This document shows, one piece after another, positions 43,298 through 53,453 of a stretch of 64,000 nucleotides of DNA (the stretch's first letter is position 1; every line of letters starts with the position of its first letter). The stretch is from Pseudidiomarina aestuarii (GTDB lineage: Bacteria > Pseudomonadota > Gammaproteobacteria > Enterobacterales > Alteromonadaceae): assembly GCF_003987355.1 (NCBI RefSeq), contig NZ_PIPR01000001.1, positions 1,240,001 through 1,304,000 on the forward strand, written 5' to 3'. The notes under the pieces are model-generated. The model ran no database searches. It had not been told where the DNA came from and saw only the letters and a program-made list of their open reading frames with translations. A program made the position numbers and the translations under genes.

Positions 43298-44191
43298 TTA
43301 TTGTTCTGTTGGCACACTGAGTTCAAGATCAATGTACTCGTTATTTCGTAATACCGTTACCGTTACCTGCTGCATGTTGCCCAATTCACTGGTCATGCGC
43401 ATGGCGGTGCTGGCATCGGTCAGGTTCTCACCATTAATGGCGACTGCGATGTCACCCGCTTGGAAACCTGCCTCATTAAAGAGTTCCGGTTGCGGCCCTG
43501 GATTGAGTCGAAAACCCGAAATGCCACCGGCCTCTTGTACCGGACTAAACCGAATATAATTCAAAATACCAGCACTACCTGCCTGGCGTACCTGCTGCAC
43601 TTGATCGCGACTGAGCTGCGTTGCGGCACGGCGATTAATCGGTGGACGGCTTTGCTCTGCTGTGCTTGCAGCGGCGCGTTCACGACTATTTTCCATAGTC
43701 AGCGATAACCCCTCACTCAGTTCGCCAATACCTTCGAGCTCTAAGGTTTCAAGACGCCCGTTGTTATCCAAAATAACGCGGTCGGCATAGATCTCATGCA
43801 CGGTCACTTGAGTGCCGGTGAGTTTCTCGCCCACTGCAAACACTTCTTGTGTACCGCGTTGCTCAATAATGGCTGCAGAACGCTCAGGTGTCGAGGCTGC
43901 GGATACACCCATTAAGCGCACATTCAACTGCGTTTTCGGCGCGTTGGTGGACGCCTGTTGAACCGTAGCAGCGCTACCAAATAAGTTGAGCCGGTTGATG
44001 CCGGCAACATCCACGCGAGCACGCGACTGCACTTGCGCTGGCGGCAACGGCCCGGCTTCAGGTGCAGCTGGGGGAGTCAAAAATTGCCAGGTTAGTTGGG
44101 CAACAAACAGTGCGGCGGCAATCGCGCAAATTGCGGTAAGCGTCCATAGTCCGCGAGCCCACCACACTGGGTTATCAAGTAGCTTCTGCAT
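43298..44191 (-). CDS. gspC: Type II secretion inner-membrane protein C
   Basis: This 297-residue protein has one membrane helix (LWTLTAICAIAAALFVAQLT, about 16-35), the homology-region domain (LNLFGSAA and LNVRLMGVSAASTPERSAAI, about 65-165) that binds the secretin N0 domain, and a C-terminal PDZ domain (GGISGFRLNPGPQPELFNEA, AGFQAGDIAVAINGENLTD; about 215-295) used in substrate selection. It is the first gene of the operon. The 136-bp divergent region to hslO should hold its promoter, but no clear consensus stands out. Confidence 0.94.
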   Translation of the reverse strand: MQKLLDNPVWWARGLWTLTAICAIAAALFVAQLTWQFLTPPAAPEAGPLPPAQVQSRARVDVAGINRLNLFGSAATVQQASTNAPKTQLNVRLMGVSAASTPERSAAIIEQRGTQEVFAVGEKLTGTQVTVHEIYADRVILDNNGRLETLELEGIGELSEGLSLTMENSRERAAASTAEQSRPPINRRAATQLSRDQVQQVRQAGSAGILNYIRFSPVQEAGGISGFRLNPGPQPELFNEAGFQAGDIAVAINGENLTDASTAMRMTSELGNMQQVTVTVLRNNEYIDLELSVPTEQ

Positions 44192-44327
44192 TTTCGTTAT
44201 AATTTTGTGACGTCGCTTTAAGAAAATTCATTCTAGCGACTCAAATTGCCGCTGAACAGATAAAATTTGAAGAATTTGGTATCATAACCACCTTCTTTTA
44301 CACAATCATGACTTCGAGACGTATTCC

Positions 44328-45176
44328 ATGACCAAAGCCAGCCATTATCCAATGGATCAATTGCATCGTTACACCTTTGTCGAGCAGGATGTTCGCGGCG
44401 AACTGGTGCAACTAAGCAGCAGTTACCAACGCATGCTGCAGGGCCATCAATACCCAGCTCCGGTGCAACGTTTACTAGGTGAGCTGATGGCGGCAACCGC
44501 ACTGTTGTGCGCAACGCTGAAATTCGAAGGCCATATCAACTTACAATTACAGGGCGATGGCCCGGTTAACTTTATCGCAGTTAACGGCTCACATCATCAA
44601 GATTTACGTGGTATTGCACGTCTACGTCAGGAAGTCGCTGACACTGATGCTGGGCTGACAGAGTTGCTTGGCAAAGCCTTATTGGTTATCACCTTAACAC
44701 CCGAGCGCGGTGAGCGCTATCAAGGCGTTGTCGATGCCAGCGGCGGTTCTATTGCCGAGGTTGTCCAAAACTATTTCCAGCAATCCGAACAACTGCAGAC
44801 TCGCTTGTGGCTGCACGCAGACGGTGAGCACGCTGCAGGCATGCTGCTACAAGTAATGCCAGCTAGCGGCCACGATCTGGCCGCGTTTGAGCATCTCGAA
44901 CACTTGACTGAGACCATGACGGCTGCAGAATTGTTCACCTTACCCGGTGAAGAAGTTTTATTGCGCTTATATCACCAAGAAAAAGTGGAGCTCTACCCGG
45001 CGCAGCAAGTGCGGTTTCACTGTGGCTGCTCACGTGAACGCACCATGACCGCTCTGGCTTCGGTACAACCCGAAGAACTGCGCGACATTCTGCGAGAAGA
45101 TGGTGCGGTGGTCATGACCTGCGAGTATTGTTTAACTGAATATCGCTTTACTGAAGCGGATTTGTTGGAATCGTAA
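44328..45176 (+). CDS. hslO: Redox-regulated chaperone Hsp33
   Basis: Hsp33 is a cytoplasmic holdase activated by oxidation together with heat or unfolding. The 282-residue protein has the core domain (DQLHRYTFVEQDVRGELVQL near the start; FIAVNGSHHQDLRGIARL) and the redox zinc module CGC...CEYC at about residues 232-268: FHCGCSRERT and VVMTCEYCLTEYRF, the family CxC...CxxC pattern. Its stop overlaps the hslR start (TAATG). The pair is separate in strand from the surrounding genes. Confidence 0.96.
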   Translation: MTKASHYPMDQLHRYTFVEQDVRGELVQLSSSYQRMLQGHQYPAPVQRLLGELMAATALLCATLKFEGHINLQLQGDGPVNFIAVNGSHHQDLRGIARLRQEVADTDAGLTELLGKALLVITLTPERGERYQGVVDASGGSIAEVVQNYFQQSEQLQTRLWLHADGEHAAGMLLQVMPASGHDLAAFEHLEHLTETMTAAELFTLPGEEVLLRLYHQEKVELYPAQQVRFHCGCSRERTMTALASVQPEELRDILREDGAVVMTCEYCLTEYRFTEADLLES

Positions 45177-45565
45177 TGAACACTCGTTCGGAACCGGTAC
45201 GCATCGACAAATGGCTGTGGGCAGCGCGTTTTTGCAAGACGCGCTCGGTGGCTCGGCAGTTGGTACAATCCGGGAAAGTACAAGTCGATGGGCAACGCTG
45301 CAAACCGTCCAAAACCGTTACCGTTGGGCAGACCGTGCGCTGCCCGCGCGGCCATGACATTTATGATGTGGTAATTCGCGCACTTAGCGAGCATCGACTC
45401 AGTGCACCATTGGCGCAAGAGCTCTACGAAGAAACCCCAGAATCCATTGCGCGGCGCGAAAAAGAAGCTGAATTACGACGCGTCAATGCGCTCTACAACC
45501 CGCACCCCGACCACAAGCCCGACAAGAAAGAGCGCCGCCAACTGATTAAGTTTAAGGCGCAGTAG
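45176..45565 (+). CDS. hslR: Heat shock protein 15, S4-domain ribosome-associated protein
   Basis: This 129-residue protein opens with an S4 RNA-binding domain (VRIDKWLWAARFCKTRSVAR, QLVQSGKVQVDGQRCKPSKT), then a basic C-terminal helix (KKERRQLIKFKAQ). Hsp15 binds 50S subunits carrying a stalled nascent chain and helps recycle them. Operon with hslO, as in E. coli. It ends 22 bp from the convergent der gene with no good terminator in between. Confidence 0.94.
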   Translation: MNTRSEPVRIDKWLWAARFCKTRSVARQLVQSGKVQVDGQRCKPSKTVTVGQTVRCPRGHDIYDVVIRALSEHRLSAPLAQELYEETPESIARREKEAELRRVNALYNPHPDHKPDKKERRQLIKFKAQ

Positions 45566-45587
45566 CTTTCAGATTTGCAGGCTCAGA

Positions 45588-47096
45588 TTATTTCTTCTTC
45601 TTAATGAACTTCATCAGGCGCTTGCGCTTACGCTCTTGGGTGCTGGTGAGCTTGTTTTTACGGCCAGCGTAGGGGTTCACCGATTCGCGGAACTCGACCT
45701 TGATGGGCGTACCCATAATGCCGAGGGTTTTGCGGAAATAGTTGGTCAGGTAGCGTTGGTAGGAGCCGGGTAAGCGTTCTACTTGGTTACCATGAATAAT
45801 AATGCGTGGTGGGTTATAACCACCGGCATGGGCATACTTGAGCTTGACGCGACGACCACTCACCAAAGGTGGTTGGTGTTCATCAACGGCCATTTCGAGA
45901 ATGCGAGTAAGTTTGGCGGTACTGACGCGCTGTGTCGCGCTGGCGAAAGCTTCTTGAACCGACTCGAACAAGTTACCGACGCCGCTACCATGCAACGCAG
46001 AAATAAAGTGCAGACGGGCGAAGTCGACAAAGCCTAAGCGGCGGTCGAGTTCGCGTTTAATTTCTTCGCGATGATCATGGCTGAGGCCATCCCATTTGTT
46101 CACCGCAATTACAATCGAACGACCGGCGTTTAGGGCAAAACCAATCAAGTTAAGATCTTGGTCAGACACCACTTCACGAGCATCAATCACCGCAATCACT
46201 ACGTTGGCATCTTCAATCGCCTGCAAGGTTTTGATGACCGAGAACTTTTCGATCGTTTCGTCAATTTTACCGCGACGCCGCACACCAGCAGTGTCGATTA
46301 ATATGTACTGGCGCTCATCACGTTCCATCGGAATATAGACCGAATCACGGGTGGTGCCTGGCATGTCATAGACCACCACGCGCTCTTCACCGAGAATACG
46401 GTTAATCAACGTTGATTTGCCCACATTTGGGCGCCCAACAATCGCGAGCTTCAATGGTAAAGTGGAATAATCAATTTCGTCGTGTGCGAGGTCTTGATTC
46501 GGATCGACATAAATCGTTTCGCCGGCTTCATCGACCACCACATTGCCATCTTCATCGACTAATGGCACCGGCTCTGCAAGTTCAACGCGAATATCTGGGT
46601 ATGTCTCGAGTAGAGGGGTGAAGGCTTTCTCGAGGAGTTGCTCAACGCCACGTCCATGCGCAGCAGCAATCCCATAAACATCACCGAGGCCCAGTTCGAA
46701 GAAATCAGCTTGTGCGGCATTGGCATCAATACCGTCAATTTTGTTGGCAACCACATAAGACTTCTTGCTCATTTTGCGCAAGTACTCAGCAATTGCATTG
46801 TCGGCTACGGTGATACCATCTCGGGCATCGACCATGAACAGCACAACATCTGCCTCATCAATAGCGCGCAGTGATTGCGATGCCATTTCGGCGTCGATAC
46901 CTTCTTCATCGCCATGCACACCAGCGGTGTCGATAACAATGAATTGGAAACCGTCGTAATTCGCCTGACCGTATTTACGGTCACGCGTGAGTCCAGGAAA
47001 GTCTGCTACCAGTGCGTCCCGCGTGCGGGTTAGCCGATTAAACAGGGTAGATTTGCCCACATTCGGGCGCCCGACCAGGGCCACAACAGGTAACAT
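45588..47096 (-). CDS. der: Ribosome-associated GTPase Der (EngA)
   Basis: This 502-residue protein has two GTPase domains in tandem. The first has [16 protein letters not shown] (about 8-23), [17 protein letters not shown] and NKIDG; the second has [16 protein letters not shown] near 221, [26 protein letters not shown] and NKWDG. A KH-like C-terminal domain follows, with [20 protein letters not shown] Lys/Arg-rich tail ends in KKKK. Der is needed for 50S subunit maturation. It sits 5 bp after bamB at the end of the conserved block. Confidence 0.97.
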   Translation of the reverse strand: MLPVVALVGRPNVGKSTLFNRLTRTRDALVADFPGLTRDRKYGQANYDGFQFIVIDTAGVHGDEEGIDAEMASQSLRAIDEADVVLFMVDARDGITVADNAIAEYLRKMSKKSYVVANKIDGIDANAAQADFFELGLGDVYGIAAAHGRGVEQLLEKAFTPLLETYPDIRVELAEPVPLVDEDGNVVVDEAGETIYVDPNQDLAHDEIDYSTLPLKLAIVGRPNVGKSTLINRILGEERVVVYDMPGTTRDSVYIPMERDERQYILIDTAGVRRRGKIDETIEKFSVIKTLQAIEDANVVIAVIDAREVVSDQDLNLIGFALNAGRSIVIAVNKWDGLSHDHREEIKRELDRRLGFVDFARLHFISALHGSGVGNLFESVQEAFASATQRVSTAKLTRILEMAVDEHQPPLVSGRRVKLKYAHAGGYNPPRIIIHGNQVERLPGSYQRYLTNYFRKTLGIMGTPIKVEFRESVNPYAGRKNKLTSTQERKRKRLMKFIKKKK

Positions 47097-47101
47097 AGCT
47101 T

Positions 47102-48286
47102 TTAAATTCCTACCGCGAGTAAACTACCGTCGCGTAATTGAACATAGAGAGTGTCACCACTCACAATCGGCGCCACATAGGCTTCGTCATCCATTTCTAA
47201 ACGCCCAATTAACTCACCGTTACTGGCATTTAAGAAATGCAGGTAGCCAAAGCGGTCACCCACTACGACAGTGTTTTTATAGCGCACTGGAGCGGTCAAC
47301 TCACGACCACTGAGGTCATTATTGCTCCACACTTCCACGCCACCTTGTGGATCCAGTGCATAGACACTGTCATCAACGTCTGTTAAGTACAAACGCCCGC
47401 CACCGATATCGATATTCTGGAACGACGAGTACTCGCGTTGCCAAATAACGCGACCTGAATTGAGTTCTACCGATGCCACTTGGCCATTATATGCAATTGC
47501 ATATACTGCCGAGCCATAAACAACGGGCTTCGAATCCACATCGATCAAACGTTGTAACTCGGTTGCACCTTTAGGAACAGCCAAGCGTGCTTCCCATGCT
47601 TGCTGACCATTTTCGAGGACAGCTACCGATAGTTTACCGGTCGCAGTACCGAATAGAGCGCCACCATTGGTAATGATAGGTGCTGAGGTTCCGCGTAACG
47701 TCAGTGCCGGAACTTCAGTACGCAAAGTCCATTGCTCTTCACCCGTGCGTTCATCCAGTCCGACAATATTTCCAGAGCCAGTCTGCACCACGACAAAACC
47801 GTCGCCCACAGCAGGATCTGCTAATACTTCACCTTTCACTTCGGTATGCCACAGAAGCTCGCCGTTGTCTGGGTTTAAAGCAATAACTTGACCATTTTCG
47901 GTGCCGAAGAAAATCCGATTGCCTCCTGAAGTGAGGCCGCCACTGATACGCAGAGGTTCTCCTGGGAATAACCAGCCTTCTTCTTCACCACCGAGCAACG
48001 TTCGTACATCAACACGCCAAGCCGGTTGGCCAGAGTTGCGTTCAAATGCTGCGACGACACCGCGCCGGTCAGCCGCAATAACTCGCTCGCCAACAACAAT
48101 TGGGTTTAGACGCGAGAAAAAGTCACCAACGCCGTCACCCACTTCTCGGGTCCACTGCACTTGTGGCGTCACAGTTGCGTTGATGGGTTGTAGCTCTTTA
48201 TAGGTGATTTCGTCATCACCAAAAATAGAACAACCACTGAGCACAGTAGCGGCTACTGCCACTGCGGTTAACTTCAAAAATTTCAT
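47102..48286 (-). CDS. bamB: Outer-membrane assembly lipoprotein BamB
   Basis: This 394-residue lipoprotein has the signal [14 protein letters not shown] with the lipobox cysteine at 19, then an eight-bladed beta-propeller built of PQQ-like repeats, for example [20 protein letters not shown]-like blades, [20 protein letters not shown], and [20 protein letters not shown]. BamB helps BamA insert barrel proteins into the outer membrane. It overlaps yfgM by 4 bp and lies beside der, the usual order in gammaproteobacteria. Confidence 0.96.
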   Translation of the reverse strand: MKFLKLTAVAVAATVLSGCSIFGDDEITYKELQPINATVTPQVQWTREVGDGVGDFFSRLNPIVVGERVIAADRRGVVAAFERNSGQPAWRVDVRTLLGGEEEGWLFPGEPLRISGGLTSGGNRIFFGTENGQVIALNPDNGELLWHTEVKGEVLADPAVGDGFVVVQTGSGNIVGLDERTGEEQWTLRTEVPALTLRGTSAPIITNGGALFGTATGKLSVAVLENGQQAWEARLAVPKGATELQRLIDVDSKPVVYGSAVYAIAYNGQVASVELNSGRVIWQREYSSFQNIDIGGGRLYLTDVDDSVYALDPQGGVEVWSNNDLSGRELTAPVRYKNTVVVGDRFGYLHFLNASNGELIGRLEMDDEAYVAPIVSGDTLYVQLRDGSLLAVGI

Positions 48287-48897
48287 GATTCCGCCGGGAT
48301 ACTTTTCAGTTTAATTTCAGCCAGTGGCGAATTGTAATCGACCACCGCTAGCGCGTCTTCATAGGCAGCTCGTGCTGCCGCAGCGTCGCCTTTGGCGAGC
48401 AATGCATCACCGCGTAACTCCGCTGCGATACCAGCAAAACCAGCAACCGATTCGATGCTTTGCAATGCAGTAATAGCAGTATCGTATTGATCTTGTGCAA
48501 TCAATACGCGTGCTTGGCGAACAGTTGCTACCGCATTCATTGCGCCTTGCGTATTATCACGGACCATTTGCAGTGCGCTGACCGCTGTTGCTAAGTCACC
48601 TGCGTTGACGGCTTGTTGCGCCAACTCCAGCGCAGCAAGATTACCGTAGCTAGTGCCTGCTTGCTCATTCACAAACTCTTGCGCACTTGCAATAGCGCTC
48701 TCATCTGCATTTTCCATTTGCACCAATACGTCACTGTAAGCTTCAGAGGCGGCCTCTTGCTTGGCAATGGTTTGCGCATCGTAATAGCGCCAGCCGTAGA
48801 ACAGGGCAAAACCGATCACCAATCCGGCGACGATTCCCTTGCCATGCTCGTTCCAAAAGTCCTTGATGCGTTCGACTTGTTGATCTTCGGTTTCCAT
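48283..48897 (-). CDS. yfgM: Ancillary SecYEG translocon subunit YfgM
   Basis: This 204-residue protein has a cytoplasmic start (ETEDQQVERIKDFWNEHGKG), one membrane helix (IVAGLVIGFALFYGWRYYDA, about 23-42) and a periplasmic TPR-like region (LAALELAQQAVNAGDLATAV, VRQARVLIAQDQYDTAITAL, GDALLAKGDAAAARAAYEDA). YfgM interacts with PpiD near the Sec translocon. Positioned between hisS and bamB as usual, but separated from hisS by a 157-bp gap filled with a heptamer repeat. Confidence 0.94.
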   Translation of the reverse strand: METEDQQVERIKDFWNEHGKGIVAGLVIGFALFYGWRYYDAQTIAKQEAASEAYSDVLVQMENADESAIASAQEFVNEQAGTSYGNLAALELAQQAVNAGDLATAVSALQMVRDNTQGAMNAVATVRQARVLIAQDQYDTAITALQSIESVAGFAGIAAELRGDALLAKGDAAAARAAYEDALAVVDYNSPLAEIKLKSIPAES

Positions 48898-48908
48898 GGG
48901 TAATACCT

Positions 48909-49045
48909 CGTTACTGGCTACTAGCTACTGGCTATTGGCTACTAGCTATTGGTTAATCGTTAATCGTTAATCGTTAATCGTTATTCGTTATTGGTTTTTC
49001 GTTATTCGTTTTTGCTAATAGCTAATATCTAGTAGCTATCAGCGT
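48909..49045. repeat. Heptamer-armed repeat, copy C (long hybrid array)
   Basis: Fifteen consecutive 7-bp units run without a phase break from 48909 to 49013: first GGCTACT-type (CGTTACT, GGCTACT, AGCTACT, GGCTATT, GGCTACT, AGCTATT), then GGTTAAT and three CGTTAAT, then CGTTATT/CGTTTTT-type units. A short right arm (AATAGCT, AATATCT, AGTAGCT, ATCAGCG) follows. The 25-bp GATCT centre is absent. It fills the yfgM-hisS gap. Confidence 0.9.
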
Positions 49046-49053
49046 TGTTTATC

Positions 49054-50325
49054 TCATTCCGTGCCCAGTTGTTGCAGCACATCACTTAGTGACGACGTTA
49101 CTGGGTAGTCGATTTCGCGCTCGCGTAAGTGTTTCAGCTGATAGCTTAACTTGTCATTGTCGTTCATCACCACCAGTGCGTAGGTGGCGTCGGATTTATC
49201 GGCTTTCGCTAGTTTCTTCTTCAGCGCTTGGCTGCCACTATGCACCTGAACGCGAAGTGTCGGCAGTGCGTCTCGAAGTTGTTCGGCAACGGTCAACACG
49301 TTTAGTTCCGCGTCATCGTTACCGGCAATTAAGTACAAATCGCTGCTCTGCGTGGCTGGAATTAGACCTTGTGTTTCCAAAAGTAAAACCAGACGTTCAA
49401 TACCCATGGCAAAGCCGACTGCTGGCGTTGGTTTACCGCCAAGCTGTTCCACTAAGCCATCGTAACGGCCGCCAGCACAAACGGTGCCTTGTGAGCCGAG
49501 TTCAGTGGTGACCCACTCAAACACAGTCCGATTGTAATAATCGAGACCACGGACCAGCTTCTCGTTCAATACGTACTCGATACCGGCTGCATCCAAACGC
49601 TGGCATAAACCATCAAAATGCACACGAGATTCGTCATCCCAGTACTCACTCAGTTTCGGTGCATCCACCAGGATAGCTTGGGTTTCTGGAGATTTGCTGT
49701 CGAGAACGCGCAGCACATTGGTATCGAGACGACGTTTCGAATCTTCATCCAATTGCGCTTCATGCGCACGTAAATAATCGCGCAGTGCCACTCGATAATT
49801 GGCGCGCGCTTCATTGGACGCAAGCGAGTTCAATTGTAACTGTACTTGGTCACGAATACCGAATGCTTGCCACAACCGCGCAGAGAGCAAAATCACCTCT
49901 GCATCAATATCCGGACCATCCATACCAAAGGCTTCGATGCCGAATTGATGGAACTGACGATAACGACCTTTTTGCGGGCGTTCATGGCGGAACATTGGGC
50001 CCATGTACCAAAGCCGTTGGGTTTGGTTATAGAGCAAACCGTGTTCATTCCCGGCGCGTACGCAGCTTGCGGTACCTTCCGGGCGCAGCGTCAGGCTGTC
50101 ACCATTGCGATCGTCGAAGGTGTACATCTCTTTTTCGACAATGTCAGTGACTTCACCGATGGAGCGCTTAAACAGGTCAGTACTTTCGACCACAGGCATG
50201 CGAATTTCTTGATAGGAGTAGGCGGCGGCGGTATTGCGAATCACGCCCTCAACGTACTGCCAAGCCGGAGTTTGGCTAGGCAGAATATCGTTCATTCCAC
50301 GAATTGCTTGAATAGTTTTTGCCAC
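49054..50325 (-). CDS. hisS: Histidyl-tRNA synthetase
   Basis: This 423-residue class II synthetase begins [20 protein letters not shown]. It has the motif 2 region [20 protein letters not shown] with [20 protein letters not shown], the histidine-binding segments [15 protein letters not shown] and CAGGRYDGL, motif 3 ([17 protein letters not shown]) and a C-terminal anticodon-binding domain (about 330-423). It charges tRNA-His in the cytoplasm. Gene order ispG-hisS-yfgM is conserved in gammaproteobacteria. Confidence 0.97.
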   Translation of the reverse strand: MAKTIQAIRGMNDILPSQTPAWQYVEGVIRNTAAAYSYQEIRMPVVESTDLFKRSIGEVTDIVEKEMYTFDDRNGDSLTLRPEGTASCVRAGNEHGLLYNQTQRLWYMGPMFRHERPQKGRYRQFHQFGIEAFGMDGPDIDAEVILLSARLWQAFGIRDQVQLQLNSLASNEARANYRVALRDYLRAHEAQLDEDSKRRLDTNVLRVLDSKSPETQAILVDAPKLSEYWDDESRVHFDGLCQRLDAAGIEYVLNEKLVRGLDYYNRTVFEWVTTELGSQGTVCAGGRYDGLVEQLGGKPTPAVGFAMGIERLVLLLETQGLIPATQSSDLYLIAGNDDAELNVLTVAEQLRDALPTLRVQVHSGSQALKKKLAKADKSDATYALVVMNDNDKLSYQLKHLREREIDYPVTSSLSDVLQQLGTE

Positions 50326-50393
50326 GACGTTGTTACTTTCTCGTCAGTTGTTCACAGTTGGGATCAATTTTAGGCGGGTAGTATACCGCAGGT

Positions 50394-51506
50394 TTAGCTT
50401 TGCTTCACAGGAATCTGCTCAGCTTCTAAGCGTTTCACCTTGGCGCGAATATGACGTTCAAGTTGATCCACGAGGTCATTGTTGTCGAGACGTTCTTTTT
50501 GCCGCTCGCCATCAATGTAAAAACCACTCTTGTTTTTGGCGCCAGCCAAGCCAACTTGCGAGATGAGTGCCTCACCAGGACCGTTGACGACACAACCAAT
50601 AATGGACACATCCATGGGAATGGTGACGTCTTCGAGACGTTGCTCTAGCGCGTTAACAGTACTGATCACATCAAACTCTTGGCGCGAACAACTCGGGCAG
50701 GCGATGAAATTGATGCCACGACTGCGAATACGTAGTGACTTCAGAATGTCGAAACCAACTTTGACTTCCTCAACGGGGTTCGCGGCCAGTGAAATGCGTA
50801 AGGTATCGCCAATGCCTTCGGCTAATAGCATACCCAAACCAATCGCTGATTTGACCGAACCGCTACGCAAGCCACCCGCTTCGGTAATACCGAGATGCAA
50901 AGGTTGCTCAATTTGCTTCGCCAATAACCGATAGGATTCGACGGCAAGAAAAACGTCTGATGCTTTCACACTGACTTTAAAATCTTGGAAATTCAGGCGG
51001 TCTAAAATATCTACATGACGCATCGCTGATTCGACTAATGCGGCTGGATTTGGCTCGCCGTACTTTTCTTGTAGATCTTTCTCGAGCGACCCACCATTAA
51101 CACCAATGCGGATCGGAATGCCTTTGTCACGCGCGGCATCGACCACGGCACGAATACGTTGTTCATTGCCGATGTTGCCTGGATTGATACGCAAACAGTC
51201 CACACCATACTCAGCGACCTTGAGTGCAATGCGGTAGTCAAAATGGATATCCGCAACCACTGGAATGGGGCTTTGTTGTTTGATGAACCGGAACGCTTCA
51301 GCGGCGTCCATGGTAGGCACCGATACACGAACAATGTCGGCGCCGGCATCAGCAATGGCTTGAATTTGTTTCACGGTAGCCGCTACGTCAGTCGTTTCTG
51401 TGTTCGTCATGGACTGCACAGCAATAGGTGCACCATCACCAATAGGCACATTGCCGACATAGATGCGGCGCGATTTACGACGTTGGATTGGACTTTCGTG
51501 CATCAT
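50394..51506 (-). CDS. ispG: 4-hydroxy-3-methylbut-2-enyl diphosphate synthase (flavodoxin)
   Basis: IspG makes HMBPP from MEcPP in the MEP isoprenoid pathway using a 4Fe-4S cluster. The 370-residue protein starts with the family stretch [20 protein letters not shown] and [13 protein letters not shown], has a TIM-barrel part ([42 protein letters not shown]), and the cluster ligands in [10 protein letters not shown] and [10 protein letters not shown] (cysteines near 270, 273 and 305). It needs the Fe-S assembly proteins encoded about 8 kb away. It lies between rodZ and hisS. Confidence 0.97.
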   Translation of the reverse strand: MMHESPIQRRKSRRIYVGNVPIGDGAPIAVQSMTNTETTDVAATVKQIQAIADAGADIVRVSVPTMDAAEAFRFIKQQSPIPVVADIHFDYRIALKVAEYGVDCLRINPGNIGNEQRIRAVVDAARDKGIPIRIGVNGGSLEKDLQEKYGEPNPAALVESAMRHVDILDRLNFQDFKVSVKASDVFLAVESYRLLAKQIEQPLHLGITEAGGLRSGSVKSAIGLGMLLAEGIGDTLRISLAANPVEEVKVGFDILKSLRIRSRGINFIACPSCSRQEFDVISTVNALEQRLEDVTIPMDVSIIGCVVNGPGEALISQVGLAGAKNKSGFYIDGERQKERLDNNDLVDQLERHIRAKVKRLEAEQIPVKQS

Positions 51507-51525
51507 ACTCTACTACTATTGTGAA

Positions 51526-52602
51526 TTAGTTCAGCGTCATGGTGACCGAGCGATTGCGACGGTACTCGCTCAAATCAACGGATTCACCATTATACGTTAA
51601 TGTCACCGCTTCTGGCTTACACAAGATGATATCAAATGGCGCGGTGCCCGTTAATGGCATCTCGTACCCCATGACTTTTTCACCAATGGCAATGGTTTCA
51701 CCAGTAGCATCAATCACGCGGATCCAGCAGCGGTCGCTAAATACCATGGTCAGAGTGTCAGTATCTGCTGGTGATGTGGCTGCTGTGTCAATAGCGGGTT
51801 CATCTTCAGCCATTTCAGTGGCGTCGACGGCTGGCGTCGCCGCGGGTGCAATAATGGCGGTATCCATTGCAGTTTCTATTGCGGTATCCACAGTAGCCGG
51901 CTGCTCGTCTGCTTCAACCGCTGCGCCGCTATCGGGCTGCACTTCTTGCATCGACGCGGTGGAAAGGTCACTGGCTTGCACGTCACTTTCTAAAACGGGT
52001 TCGGCCTCACCGTCAGCAATAGTGCCCTGCTCTTCATCGACACTGGTCGCGGAACTTGCTGAGTTTGACGGACGATTACTCACGGCAATACGGCCATCCT
52101 CTTGCGATGCACGAAATTCTGATGAGCTAGGCGCGTCATCGCTGCCAAAAATGGTATCCCAGCTGAAATCACTCTGTTGTGCCCACCAAGCAACGGCTAA
52201 GCCGATGACGATGATGATCAACGCATAGCTGATCCACTTCAGTTGAAAATCACTGCGCTCGCGAACTTTACGCTTCGAAAAGCTCTGCAATTTGACGTTG
52301 TTGTTGGTTGGTACGTCAAAACCCATTTTCTCAAACGCTTCAAAAATCGGCGCTGGATCGGTTTCGAGCGCTTTCGACAACGAGCGCAAGTAACCGCGGA
52401 CAAAGGTCGGCGATGCCAACTTATCAAACGCATCGGTTTCCATATATTGCACAATAACCACACGTAAGCGCAGACTATCGGCCAATTGTTGTTGGCTCAG
52501 ACCACGCGCTTCACGCGCCTTACGCAGCAGGGTACCCGGCGAATCACCTTGATAAGCTTGCTGTTCGACTACTGGTTCAACTGGATCGTGCTCGTTGGTC
52601 AT
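51526..52602 (-). CDS. rodZ: Cytoskeleton protein RodZ
   Basis: RodZ links MreB to the cell-wall machinery and supports rod shape. The 358-residue protein has an N-terminal Cro/XRE helix-turn-helix domain (GTLLRKAREARGLSQQQLAD, about 23-95), a basic stretch, one membrane helix (WISYALIIIVIGLAVAWWAQ, about 124-143), a low-complexity Ala/Thr/Asp/Glu-rich spacer (about 170-275) and a periplasmic beta domain (DTLTMVFSDRCWIRVIDATG to the end). The spacer is rich in repeated DTA and VDTAIETAMDTA-like units. Operon with ispG and pilW. Confidence 0.93.
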   Translation of the reverse strand: MTNEHDPVEPVVEQQAYQGDSPGTLLRKAREARGLSQQQLADSLRLRVVIVQYMETDAFDKLASPTFVRGYLRSLSKALETDPAPIFEAFEKMGFDVPTNNNVKLQSFSKRKVRERSDFQLKWISYALIIIVIGLAVAWWAQQSDFSWDTIFGSDDAPSSSEFRASQEDGRIAVSNRPSNSASSATSVDEEQGTIADGEAEPVLESDVQASDLSTASMQEVQPDSGAAVEADEQPATVDTAIETAMDTAIIAPAATPAVDATEMAEDEPAIDTAATSPADTDTLTMVFSDRCWIRVIDATGETIAIGEKVMGYEMPLTGTAPFDIILCKPEAVTLTYNGESVDLSEYRRNRSVTMTLN

Positions 52603-52615
52603 AAAGTGGGTGCCA

Positions 52616-53386
52616 TTAATTCGTTAACTGCCGATATTGTTCGGCCTGTTGAGACTGCGGAAACCGCTCGAGCAATAAGTCGCCGAATTGACGTTGCTTA
52701 GCGGCATTCTGTGTATATTGCGCAAGTTGAACTTCCAACCACAGATATTGGGCGGAAAGTTGTGGTTGCTGAGCGCGCCGCTCAATCATTCGCAAGGCAT
52801 CGGCCGTGCGGCCTTGTTCCAATAACCAAGTCGCGTAGCGCTCTAAAATCTGATTGTTTCGTGAGCTGTGGTTCACAGCCAATTGATAATAGCGGTCTGC
52901 ATCCGCCAAGCGCCCTGCTTCTGCAGCACAGCGTGCCGCATTTTCATAGGTGCTCGCAACCCGCACATAGCGCGGCTGTTCAACCGCTTCACGAAAATAT
53001 TTATCCGCCTCGGCATACCGACCTTGCGTACAAAGTAAAGCGCCGAGATTGTTCATCGTATCACCATTATCAGGATCAAGCCGCATGGCTTGCTCATAAT
53101 ATTGCTCAGCCTGCGCAAACTCTTGTACTTGTTGATGGTAATAGGCGAGCCCGGTAAACACTTCGGGGTCATTCGGCTGATACTCGCGCGCCCGCTCAAG
53201 GTTGGCCTTTGCCTGCTGGAAGTTGCCAGAACGTAAATACTGCAAACCTAATGCAAGCCGTGTGCTGGCTGCTTCTTCGGCATTGAAGGTCTGGGCAGGT
53301 TGGTCTTTGCCGTCAACGGTACGTTTACTCACACAACCAGTGAGCGTAACCAGTGTAACGAGACTGATAATTATGACTGCACGCAT
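52616..53386 (-). CDS. pilW: Type IV pilus biogenesis/stability lipoprotein PilW (PilF)
   Basis: This 256-residue lipoprotein has the signal IIISLVTLVTLTGC and tandem TPR repeats: ALGLQYLRSGNFQQAKANLE, PEVFTGLAYYHQQVQEFAQA, MNNLGALLCTQGRYAEADKY and so on. PilF/PilW acts as the pilotin for the type IV pilus secretin PilQ. It is in its usual place between rlmN and rodZ. A T2SS secretin client has not been shown for this family, though this strain encodes two extra secretins. Confidence 0.92.
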   Translation of the reverse strand: MRAVIIISLVTLVTLTGCVSKRTVDGKDQPAQTFNAEEAASTRLALGLQYLRSGNFQQAKANLERAREYQPNDPEVFTGLAYYHQQVQEFAQAEQYYEQAMRLDPDNGDTMNNLGALLCTQGRYAEADKYFREAVEQPRYVRVASTYENAARCAAEAGRLADADRYYQLAVNHSSRNNQILERYATWLLEQGRTADALRMIERRAQQPQLSAQYLWLEVQLAQYTQNAAKQRQFGDLLLERFPQSQQAEQYRQLTN

Positions 53387-53453
53387 GCCAAGCCCTCGGT
53401 AAAAAAACTATGTTAACCCAAGCGCCGCGCAGGCGAAAGGGCACAACAACGCT

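Noticed and set aside
44192-44327. Promoters for gspC and hslO in the divergent gap
   Set aside because: Both must exist, but several weak AT-rich candidates are equally good and none matches the consensus well enough to report.
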